The translations under genes were made by a program, and so were the position numbers. From Acidobacteriaceae bacterium (GTDB lineage Bacteria > Acidobacteriota > Terriglobia > Terriglobales > Acidobacteriaceae): a stretch of 47,236 nt of DNA. The stretch lies in the NCBI GenBank assembly GCA_003140235.1, contig PLJN01000097.1, forward strand, positions 28,080-75,315. Reading direction: 5' to 3'. Below, piece by piece: positions 40,718 through 47,236 of the stretch (the first letter of the stretch is position 1; every line of letters begins with the position of its first letter). The notes beneath the pieces were generated by a model, which worked only from the letters and a program-made list of their open reading frames with translations, was not told where the DNA came from and ran no database searches.

Positions 40718-41839
40718 TCACACCAAATCCGTCATTTTCTTTTCATGCAGATATTTCACAATCTTGCCCACGTCCTGGGAGTGCTCGCGCGTGGTGATCA
40801 GGATAGCGTCTTCGGTTTCCACTACGACCAGATCGTGTACGCCCACAGCCGCAACGAATTTTCCTGGCGCGTAAACATAGTTGCCGGTCGCATTCAGTGT
40901 ATAAGAGTTCTTTCCATCAATCACATTGTGGGCGGCGTCTTTGGGTTGATGGTCGTGCAGCGCGGCCCATGAACCCAGATCGTTCCAGCCGAAGTCGGCT
41001 TGGAGGCAAAGCACATGGGAAGAATGTTCGCCTTGGGCGGACCGCGGCTCCAGCACGGCGTAATCAATGCTGATGTTTTCGCATTGGGGATAGAGATCCA
41101 GAAACTTTCTGGCAAAGGCCTTGGTCCCCCATGCGGACGCAATCTCTTCGAGAAGAGGCGCGGTCTCAGACAGGTGTTCACGCAACGCACGAGTTAATGT
41201 GCGCGCCTGCCAAAAAAACATGCCACTGTTCCAATAATAATTGCCGGCTGCGGTAAACTCCTCGGCCTTTTGCTGGTTCGGTTTCTCCGTGAACCGCTTG
41301 ACGCGAAGCAATTCCGCATCAAGCTTTTCTCCGGTCTCAATGTAGCCGTAGCCGGTTTCGGCCCGCGCTGGCTGGATGCCCATGACCACGATGTTCTTGC
41401 CCTGTGCGGCAATCTCCACAGCCCGCTGTATCGCTTTGCGGAATTTCTCTTCGTCGGCGATGACGTGGTCTGCCGGAAACATTCCTATGATGGCTTCCGG
41501 ATCGATCTTTTCCAGAATGCAGGCCGCCAGTCCTATGGCCGGCGCTGTATTGCGCGGCGCGGGTTCAATCACAATCTGCTGTTCCGGCAGGCCGGGAAGC
41601 TGGCGCTTAATTTCCGGAGCGACGAGCTCGTTGGTGATGATCCAGAAGTCGCGCTCCGTAACCAGCGGAGCCAGGCGAGACACGGTCTTCTGGATCATGG
41701 TCGGCGGGTCTTGTCCGGCTTTGCCCGTCTGTGACTCAAGGGTGAGCACTTGCTTGGCCCTGCTGCGGCGACTACGCGGCCAGAAACGCGTGCCGCTGCC
41801 TCCGGCGAGGATGACCGGATAAAACTTATGACTGCTCAA
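40718..41839 (-). CDS. manC: Mannose-1-phosphate guanylyltransferase
   Basis: Makes GDP-mannose from mannose 1-phosphate and GTP for polysaccharide, LPS or glycoprotein synthesis. 373 residues. Nucleotide loop LAGGSGTRFWPRSRRSRAKQ, then PEAIIGMFPADHVI, TGYGYIETGEK, RFTEKPNQQKA, YYWNSGMFFWQA and DFGWNDLGSWAALHDHQ, all typical of the ManC family. It lacks the C-terminal isomerase domain of bifunctional forms, which agrees with a separate manA upstream. TTG start at 41839 is supported by AAGGAG nine bases upstream. Gap from manA is 33 bases, so the two form an operon. Confidence 0.96.
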   Translation of the reverse strand: MSSHKFYPVILAGGSGTRFWPRSRRSRAKQVLTLESQTGKAGQDPPTMIQKTVSRLAPLVTERDFWIITNELVAPEIKRQLPGLPEQQIVIEPAPRNTAPAIGLAACILEKIDPEAIIGMFPADHVIADEEKFRKAIQRAVEIAAQGKNIVVMGIQPARAETGYGYIETGEKLDAELLRVKRFTEKPNQQKAEEFTAAGNYYWNSGMFFWQARTLTRALREHLSETAPLLEEIASAWGTKAFARKFLDLYPQCENISIDYAVLEPRSAQGEHSSHVLCLQADFGWNDLGSWAALHDHQPKDAAHNVIDGKNSYTLNATGNYVYAPGKFVAAVGVHDLVVVETEDAILITTREHSQDVGKIVKYLHEKKMTDLV

Positions 41840-41872
41840 AACGTTGCTCCTTAAGTGCGTACTGCAATTCTC

Positions 41873-42868
41873 TCAGAACGGCAGCGTCTGCGGGTGTCCG
41901 ACTTTCTCCGTCGGCAACGCGGCGCACAAGAATTCGATTTCCCACTGCGGCTTGATGGTGAAGGTCTCCACCGCCGCCGGGATTACGACGGCCTCTCCGC
42001 TGGTCCATGCAAATGGCGCTGAATCCTTGCTTTCGACAATGGCGCAGCCGTGATACGCGGTCAAGCACCACACGCTGCCCTGGTTGTGCCGCGGACGCCG
42101 AAACTCCCACGGCTTTTCCAGCGCAAATTTGTCCACGACGAAGCAGGGCGATGTAACCAGATTCGCCTGGGTCTTGCCTTTCTCTGATTTCGGCTTGCCT
42201 GGCTTTACTTTCCCGGCGTGGGTGCGTTCTTTGAGTGCGGCGAGTCCGTCTTGAATGTGCAGTTCACGGCCGCGGCCATAATCATAGAGCCGATACGTCG
42301 TGTCGGAGTTCTGCTGCGTTTCCACGATCACGCTTCCCGGACCAATGGCGTGAACGGTGCCTGCGTCCACATAAAACAGGTCGCCTTCATGGACTCTAGT
42401 CCACTGCATCTGCTCTTCCATCCGGTTTTCGTGGATGGCGCGCTCGACTTCCATCTTGGTGACACCGGGCTTCAATCCCACGGCGACCTGCGCGCCCGGC
42501 TCGGCTTGCAAGATGTACCAGCATTCGGTCTTTCCGTTGGGCTGTCCTGCGCGGACGGCCTGCTCGTCATCAGGATGGACCTGGACGGAAAGCTTCTCGC
42601 GAGGAAAGAGAAACTTGATCAGCAAAGGAAATCGAGAAACATCAGGCACCGCTTGCCCCAGCAACGCGGTACCAAATTTCTGCGCGAGATCGGCGAGTGT
42701 TTGTCCGGCCAGCGGACCATTCGCCACCGTGCAAGTATCGCCCGTGAGCCAGGCTTCGCCCACCGGATCGCCGGTAATCGCGGTCGAGTAAACAGGGGAC
42801 AAGTGTCTGGAGCCCCACACGCGTTCGTGGAATTGCGGCCGGAGTAGAAATGGATAGAGGTCAGACAT
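41873..42868 (-). CDS. manA: Mannose-6-phosphate isomerase, class I
   Basis: Zinc enzyme that interconverts fructose 6-phosphate and mannose 6-phosphate. 331 residues, cupin fold. N terminus LLRPQFHERVWGSRHLSPVY; zinc site KLSVQVHPDDEQA (Gln and His ligands) with downstream GDLFYVDAGTVHAIGPG; then VETQQNSDTTYRLYDYGR, a family signature; C-terminal half ends GEAVVIPAAVETFTIKP. Shorter than E. coli ManA (391), like many cupin-only bacterial forms. It opens the manA-manC operon. Its upstream region holds the second GAGACG composite repeat at 42959-43030, in a 175-base gap to aspC. Confidence 0.94.
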   Translation of the reverse strand: MSDLYPFLLRPQFHERVWGSRHLSPVYSTAITGDPVGEAWLTGDTCTVANGPLAGQTLADLAQKFGTALLGQAVPDVSRFPLLIKFLFPREKLSVQVHPDDEQAVRAGQPNGKTECWYILQAEPGAQVAVGLKPGVTKMEVERAIHENRMEEQMQWTRVHEGDLFYVDAGTVHAIGPGSVIVETQQNSDTTYRLYDYGRGRELHIQDGLAALKERTHAGKVKPGKPKSEKGKTQANLVTSPCFVVDKFALEKPWEFRRPRHNQGSVWCLTAYHGCAIVESKDSAPFAWTSGEAVVIPAAVETFTIKPQWEIEFLCAALPTEKVGHPQTLPF

Positions 42869-42958
42869 TGGGAAAATGTTGGATAGTCACGCTATCTACT
42901 GGTTGCCGGATTGAAAAGTGCTTCGTGGATACCGACGATCTTTTTAGAGTTCGAGAGT

Positions 42959-43030
42959 GAGACGCGGCAGTGCCGCGTCTCTACGCCGACGTTTTTCTGA
43001 TCCGCGTTCATCCGCGTGAATCCGCGGTGA
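42959..43030. repeat. Composite palindromic repeat (GAGACG family), copy 2
   Basis: Hairpin GAGACGCGGCA / TGCCGCGTCTC (42959-42981) followed by CTGATCCGCGTTCATCCGCG (42997 onward) to 43030. On the minus strand it repeats the order and flanks of 5793-5863, with the T/A stem pair swapped for C/G on both sides. It lies between aspC and manA. Confidence 0.8.
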
Positions 43031-43043
43031 GAGCCGCATACGC

Positions 43044-44237
43044 TCAGAGTTTGCCAAACCACTCACGCATTCGCGCGATCCCGCGGTCGATTTCAGCCGG
43101 CGTGGTCGCATAGGAGAGACGAATATGTTCACTCGTGCCAAAAGCCTCGCCGGGAACTGTAACCACGTGCGCTTCATGCAGCAGCCGCTTGGCGACATCG
43201 GCGCCGGAGTTGACGCCGCCCTTTCCGAAGTAGCTGGAAACATTGGGATAGACATAGAACGCGCCTTCCGGCTTCACGCAGCTCAAACCCGGAATTCCTG
43301 CTAACCCTTGAAGTGTTTGATCGCGCAAGCGGATGTACTCGGCTTTCATCTCGCCGATGCACTGCTGCGGGCCAGTCACCGCGGCCACTCCGGCTTTTTG
43401 TACCATCTGCGCGGTGCTCGAGGTGCTTTGGCTTTGCAACTTGGACATGGCGTTAATGATCGGCGCGGGCCCGAGCGCATATCCCAGTCGCCAGCCGGTC
43501 ATGGAATAAGTCTTGGAGAGCGAACCGGCAATCACTACATGCTCGCGGACGTCGGTCACCGATCCTGCGGAAAAATTCTGGCCGGTGTAATTCAGATAGA
43601 CGTAGCATTCATCGGAAATCACGTAGATGCCGTGCTTGTGGGCCAGCCGCAGAATCGCCGTGTACTCTTCCGGAGTGAGCACGGCGCCGCTGGGATTGTT
43701 GGGACTGTTGATGATCATGGCCCTCGTCTGCGGCGTGATGCTGCGCTCGATCATCTCGGCCGTCAGTTGAAATGCGTCGGCTTCGTCTGTTTCGACGTAC
43801 ACGCACTTGCCGCCGGCGTATTCCACAATGTCTTTGAATGAGACCCAGTAGGGGACGGGGAGAATCACTTCGTCACCGTGGTCCACCAGCACCTGAATGG
43901 CATTAAAAAGAGACAGCTTGCCCCCGGTGGAAACAATGGCTTCCTCGGCCTTGTAGTCAGAGCCAAAGTCGGTCGCGTGGCGCTTGGCGATCGCGCTGCG
44001 CAATTCCGGCATGCCGGGGACCGACGTGTACTTGGTAAAGTTCTGCTGGATCGCGGCGATGGCCGCATCTTTAATATGTTGCGGGGTGGGGAAGTGGGGC
44101 TCACCTGCTCCGAACTCCACCAGGTCGGCGCCCGCGGCCTTAAGCTTGGCGGCTTCTGCGACCACGGCCATGGTGGCGGAAATCTCAATGCGGTCAACGC
44201 GGTCACTGAATTGTTTTACTGCGGGTAATGTCGCCAT
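43044..44237 (-). CDS. Pyridoxal-phosphate aminotransferase, class I (aspartate aminotransferase-like)
   Basis: Transfers amino groups, most likely between aspartate (or an aromatic amino acid) and 2-oxoglutarate. 397 residues, fold type I. Key features: FGAGEPHFPTPQHI, NSPNNPSGAVLTPEEY, ISDECYVYL with the cofactor-contacting Asp (D209), PLP lysine K242 in AGSLSKTYSMTGWRLGYALG, and HIRLSYATTPAEIDRGIARM with the carboxylate-binding Arg. This matches the AspC-Ib type seen outside proteobacteria. Its ATG follows the coaD stop by seven bases, so they are co-transcribed. Confidence 0.94.
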   Translation of the reverse strand: MATLPAVKQFSDRVDRIEISATMAVVAEAAKLKAAGADLVEFGAGEPHFPTPQHIKDAAIAAIQQNFTKYTSVPGMPELRSAIAKRHATDFGSDYKAEEAIVSTGGKLSLFNAIQVLVDHGDEVILPVPYWVSFKDIVEYAGGKCVYVETDEADAFQLTAEMIERSITPQTRAMIINSPNNPSGAVLTPEEYTAILRLAHKHGIYVISDECYVYLNYTGQNFSAGSVTDVREHVVIAGSLSKTYSMTGWRLGYALGPAPIINAMSKLQSQSTSSTAQMVQKAGVAAVTGPQQCIGEMKAEYIRLRDQTLQGLAGIPGLSCVKPEGAFYVYPNVSSYFGKGGVNSGADVAKRLLHEAHVVTVPGEAFGTSEHIRLSYATTPAEIDRGIARMREWFGKL

Positions 44238-44244
44238 GTTTTCC

Positions 44245-44748
44245 TCACTTCTCTTTTGCGGAAATGCCGTGCACTTTTTCCGTCAAGCGTTGTTCCACCA
44301 GTTCCGGCACCAGGCCGCGTACTGATCCGCCCAGCCGAAAGACTTCTTTCACCAGACGCGAACTTAAATACGAGTAGGCTTCCGCGGGCATCATGAAGAC
44401 CGTTTCCAATTGCGGCTGCAGCTTGCGGTTCATCAGGGCCATTTGGAGTTCAAACTCGTAATCGCTGATGGCGCGTATGCCGCGCAGTACGGCTTTCGCG
44501 TTTTGCCGCATGGCGTATTCCACCAGCAGGCCGTCAAAGGTGTCCACGCGCACATTGCCATATTTGCGGACCATCTGCTCCAGCATGTCGCGCCGCTCTT
44601 CCAGTGTAAACAGCGGATCTTTTTCGGAGTTGCGCAGAATCGCCACGACCAACTCTTCAAATATCTTGCTGCCACGCTCAATGAGATCGAGATGCCCGTT
44701 GGTGAGCGGGTCGAACGATCCCGGATAGATGGCGCGAACAAGGTTCAA
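44245..44748 (-). CDS. coaD: Phosphopantetheine adenylyltransferase
   Basis: Fourth step of coenzyme A synthesis: adenylates 4'-phosphopantetheine. 167 residues, hexameric HxGH nucleotidyl transferase. The HxGH-type motif is present as TNGH (16-19) in AIYPGSFDPLTNGHLDLIERG; further blocks are VLRGIRAISDYEFELQMALMNRKL (acceptor site) and SSRLVKEVFRLGGSVRGLVP. TTG start at 44748, since no earlier start exists in frame and the strand begins immediately; no clear ribosome site is visible. It precedes the aminotransferase gene by seven bases. Upstream is the DUF4276 gene on the same strand. Confidence 0.96.
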   Translation of the reverse strand: MNLVRAIYPGSFDPLTNGHLDLIERGSKIFEELVVAILRNSEKDPLFTLEERRDMLEQMVRKYGNVRVDTFDGLLVEYAMRQNAKAVLRGIRAISDYEFELQMALMNRKLQPQLETVFMMPAEAYSYLSSRLVKEVFRLGGSVRGLVPELVEQRLTEKVHGISAKEK

Positions 44749-44829
44749 AGAGAGGTCCTGACGCTGATTCTATTCTGGATTGAAGACAGGGGCAATAAGG
44801 CGGGGCAACCCAAGAGTCACACTGCAGAT

Positions 44830-45450
44830 TCAAAGCCAATCGTTCGGAGGCCAAACGTTGATTAGCACGCCGTTGGCTCTGGCTAAGTTTCCGAAGGCCT
44901 TTGTCATCCGGCGAAATGATCGACATGCCACATGTGCTTGCCCAAAGTTGAGTTGGGCAGTAAGTGCAGCCTGATCAACCGTCGGTGAATACGAGGCGCC
45001 GTCCTCCATCCTCTCTTCAAGAGCGCCTTTGCAATCTCTGATGGTCTCCGGTGCAGGATGGGATACTGCGTCTGGTCGCACGCCGCGTGTTCCTCGCAGC
45101 GACTCGATCGCGGATATGAACCAAGCCTCATATTCTCGATTGGCAAGGACAACCTCGCACGGAATAGGACCGGCTTCGGTCTGTGCCCAGCCTTGGACTG
45201 TAGGGCCCAAGTCTTTTGGGCAATCGTTGTCACTGTCAAAAAGGATAAGGACTCCACAACAATCGGGTGTGCCAAGAGCGAGGCGGACAGAACGACGTAC
45301 GTGCTCCTGGGTAGTGAGCTCCGAGCGTTTCCTGCGAATTGGTCGTGCGATTCTAAAACGATAATCCCCAATGTGATCCTGTAGTCGTCTCAGGAGCACC
45401 GGAGCAGCCGCGACCTCACCATGACCCTCCACGATGGCCTGGATTGTCAA
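44830..45450 (-). CDS. DUF4276 family protein (TOPRIM-like) paired with an AAA ATPase
   Basis: 206 residues. N-terminal IVEGHGEVAAAPVLLRRL carries the EGxxE glutamate typical of TOPRIM/OLD-type nucleases; GVLILFDSDNDCPKDL supplies the DxD acidic pair; EYEAWFISAIESLRG is the third conserved block. TOPRIM proteins of this kind form effector partners of AAA15/21 ATPases in systems such as PARIS (with DUF4435) or in OLD-like modules. TTG start at 45450 overlaps the ATPase stop (TTGA), so the pair is translationally coupled. Nuclease or tRNA-cutting activity is inferred from the family and context, not from any direct evidence here. Confidence 0.8.
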   Translation of the reverse strand: MTIQAIVEGHGEVAAAPVLLRRLQDHIGDYRFRIARPIRRKRSELTTQEHVRRSVRLALGTPDCCGVLILFDSDNDCPKDLGPTVQGWAQTEAGPIPCEVVLANREYEAWFISAIESLRGTRGVRPDAVSHPAPETIRDCKGALEERMEDGASYSPTVDQAALTAQLNFGQAHVACRSFRRMTKAFGNLARANGVLINVWPPNDWL

Positions 45451-46688
45451 TTGACTTCCTCAAACAAGTTCCCTTGTTGTTCCGGAGCGTCATCGAATAG
45501 AGGATCCGGCTCAAGGGCTTCGGACCGCAGCAATTCGCCGGCCCCCATCAAATGATCCTGCAGAGCTTTTCGAGACATATCTGAAACGCGAGATACGGTG
45601 GTAGCGCCTTCTTGCCAATTCACAATTCGGAGATGGCGGTCTTCAATCCATCTTGCATCGAGTATCTCCGGACTGTGCGTGCTCACAACTACCTGCATTT
45701 GCTTTGACGCATGCCGCAACAAGTCCAGAATCGCACCTGCCGCCGCCGGATGCATCGAAGCTTCTGGTTCTTCTACGACGATTAAGGATGGCGTGGATCT
45801 TTGAAAGACGGCCAGGAGCAACCCAAAAGCTCTAAGGGTGCCGTCTGACATATTAAAAGCCTCGAAATCTAACTTCCTACCCCCATTCCATTCCTGGGTG
45901 AATTCCAGCGCGAGTTTCTTGCCGTGCTGAATTGTGTCGACTGTTTTCGTGTTTGGAACAATCGTTGAGAGGAACTCGCTGATGCGCTGGACGTCTTGCG
46001 GTGATCGACGCTCGATTTCTTCGAAAACACTTGCTGCGTTTGCGCCATCGCCACGTAAGCGAGTGCCGCCGTCTGGATCCTGCATGTCGCGAAGTTTTGA
46101 AGGCTCGATAGAATAAACGCTCATGGAGCGCAAAATCTGGGTGACAATCTCAAAGGGCAACACGCCGCTGAGGGACGGCAGAGACAAGGCTCCTCGCGCA
46201 AAAACCTTAAACGTCGTTTGCCTGAAGGGCTCGACATTCGTTTTCATTTGGTCCTGTGTTCGATCGAACCACTTCTTTGTCCCGTCGCGCAAGGAAAGAA
46301 CGCACTGCTCTCGAACGATCTCAAATTTGTAGTCAGGCAGGGTACTTATCTCAAATGCATAGTGGGCATTGGCAACGTCACCTTCGAGGTTTTCAACTTT
46401 AGTCTTTATCAGCTCATTTGGGTTCAACTCAATAGCCATTCCAAGATGCGCTGGAAGATCGTCGTCGAACGTTTTCGTAAGCACACTGTCTGTTCCACCA
46501 CGGCGATCGAAAACCTCTTGCAGCTGAGAGGTCATCGCTTCCGACAAGAAAGCGAATGCGTCGGCAATGTTGCTCTTGCCGGATCCGTTTCGACCAACAA
46601 GAAAAGTAGGATTGTCGAATTCTATCTGACCCGCCCGAACGCTTCGAAATCGCTCTAGTGTCAGGCTGCGTACCACAGGCCTCATCAT
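45447..46688 (-). CDS. AAA15/21 family ATPase (SMC/RecF-like), likely defence partner of DUF4276
   Basis: 413 residues from the ATG at 46688 (GGAG four bases upstream); the GTG at 46715 gives nine extra residues. ABC-type ATPase head: Walker A LVGRNGSGKSNIADAFAF (about 32-39 for GRNGSGKS), signature-like AFNMSDGTLRAFGLLLAVF, Walker B SLIVVEEPEASMHPAA, H-loop VVSTHSPEIL. The arm between the two head parts is short, as in AAA15/21 proteins and not SMC. It lies 62 bases after recA and overlaps DUF4276. Such ATPases sense invading phages or viral proteins and control toxic effectors; here that function is inferred. Confidence 0.85.
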   Translation of the reverse strand: MMRPVVRSLTLERFRSVRAGQIEFDNPTFLVGRNGSGKSNIADAFAFLSEAMTSQLQEVFDRRGGTDSVLTKTFDDDLPAHLGMAIELNPNELIKTKVENLEGDVANAHYAFEISTLPDYKFEIVREQCVLSLRDGTKKWFDRTQDQMKTNVEPFRQTTFKVFARGALSLPSLSGVLPFEIVTQILRSMSVYSIEPSKLRDMQDPDGGTRLRGDGANAASVFEEIERRSPQDVQRISEFLSTIVPNTKTVDTIQHGKKLALEFTQEWNGGRKLDFEAFNMSDGTLRAFGLLLAVFQRSTPSLIVVEEPEASMHPAAAGAILDLLRHASKQMQVVVSTHSPEILDARWIEDRHLRIVNWQEGATTVSRVSDMSRKALQDHLMGAGELLRSEALEPDPLFDDAPEQQGNLFEEVN

Positions 46689-46750
46689 TCGCTCCAGTAC
46701 GCTAAAGCATATCACCGCTGCTACAAGCTCAGCTCAGATCAAAGGCGGTC

Positions 46751-47236
46751 CTATTTTTTCGCCGACTGTGCCGCCTTGCTATGAACTACCGTGGCCGCTT
46801 GCTTCTGTTCCGGGGCGAGTGCCGGTGGTTCGACGACTGCGAGTTTCGCCAGCCCGAGTTCTTTGCGCAGTTCGGCTTCGAGCCTGACCATCATGTCTTT
46901 GTTTTCTTTCAGGAACTGCTTGGCATTTTCGCGTCCCTGGCCAATGCGTTCGCCTTTGTAGCTGAACCATGTGCCGGACTTTTCCACGATGTCCTTGGTT
47001 ACGGCCAGATCAATCACATCGCCTTCGCGGGAAATGCCTTCGCCGTACATGATGTCGAACTCAGCTTCACGGAAAGGCGCAGCGGTCTTGTTCTTGACGA
47101 TTTTTACTTTGGTTCGGTTACCGGTCACCACATCGCCGTCTTTGATCGCGCCGATGCGGCGAATGTCTATGCGAACGGACGAATAGAACTTGAGCGCGCG
47201 TCCGCCGGTTGTGGTTTCCGGATTGCCGAACATCAC
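46751..47236 (-). CDS. recA: Recombinase A, C-terminal part (start outside the window)
   Basis: The DNA strand-exchange and SOS recombinase. Only the last 161 codons are here; the frame remains open to the window edge, so the gene starts beyond it and the in-frame ATG near 47230 is internal. Visible: [21 protein letters not shown] with loop-2 [64 protein letters not shown], then a family-variable Ala/Lys-rich C-terminal tail ([17 protein letters not shown]). Housekeeping; it marks the 5' border of the AAA-DUF4276 pair. Confidence 0.97.
   Translation of the reverse strand: MMFGNPETTTGGRALKFYSSVRIDIRRIGAIKDGDVVTGNRTKVKIVKNKTAAPFREAEFDIMYGEGISREGDVIDLAVTKDIVEKSGTWFSYKGERIGQGRENAKQFLKENKDMMVRLEAELRKELGLAKLAVVEPPALAPEQKQAATVVHSKAAQSAKK

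Noticed and set aside
1-47236. tRNA and rRNA genes
   Set aside because: No stretch with the T-loop and acceptor features of a tRNA or conserved rRNA sequence was found by eye; a covariance search would be decisive.

Overview
The window looks like a chromosomal segment of an acidobacterium (Acidobacteriota, probably class Terriglobia, near Koribacter-type lineages). This is inferred from protein style, about 58% GC, loose operon structure, and many dispersed intergenic palindromes. I recognise no tRNA, rRNA, CRISPR array or prophage. Both edges cut genes: aconitase on the left, recA on the right.

Layout. 0-5.7 kb: aconitase, a lone response regulator, a small Cys protein and a secreted S9 peptidase fused to an extra C-terminal domain. 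5.9-9.3 kb: an accessory cassette (metallophosphoesterase, NB-ARC ATPase, 45-residue TPR repeats) that reads as a STAND-type sensor ATPase split over three frames, with its own promoter and an operator-like palindrome. 9.3-13.8 kb: a repeat-rich spacer, then purD, purE, kdsB and a YncE-like propeller whose leader is frameshifted. 13.9-18.8 kb: CaaX-type M48 protease, exported bicupin, SurA/PpiC chaperone and AsmA protein (envelope functions). 18.9-25.8 kb: GH19 lysozyme-like enzyme, a GvpL/F-like protein with histidine kinase and response regulator in one overlapping operon, an Nramp-related transporter, a BNR-protein remnant, an exported hypothetical, PgeF and HU. 25.9-28.9 kb: a REP-associated tyrosine transposase (RAYT) flanked by its likely REP sequences, then an ornithine-cyclodeaminase homologue paired with a sarcosine-oxidase-like flavoenzyme. 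29-34.9 kb: MoaD-like protein with a BNR propeller carrying a histone-like tail, an RRM protein, an exported TPR protein, a membrane redoxin interrupted by one in-frame TGA exactly at the catalytic Cys position (a strong selenocysteine candidate), and a hypothetical. 35-42.9 kb: hexose-phosphate genes manA-manC, a YvcK/CofD-HAD fusion, a two-TM PLD-like protein and a large phosphohexomutase. 43-47.2 kb: aspartate-type aminotransferase, coaD, a TOPRIM-like DUF4276 plus AAA ATPase pair resembling an anti-phage module, and recA.

How the parts may work together. manA/manC/mutase supply GDP-mannose precursors and kdsB activates Kdo for the outer membrane, where PpiC and AsmA also act. The best candidates for undescribed biology are the Sec-redoxin, the split MPE-NB-ARC-TPR cassette, the GvpL/F-kinase-regulator operon, the YvcK-HAD fusion with its PLD-like partner, and the AAA-DUF4276 pair between recA and coaD.
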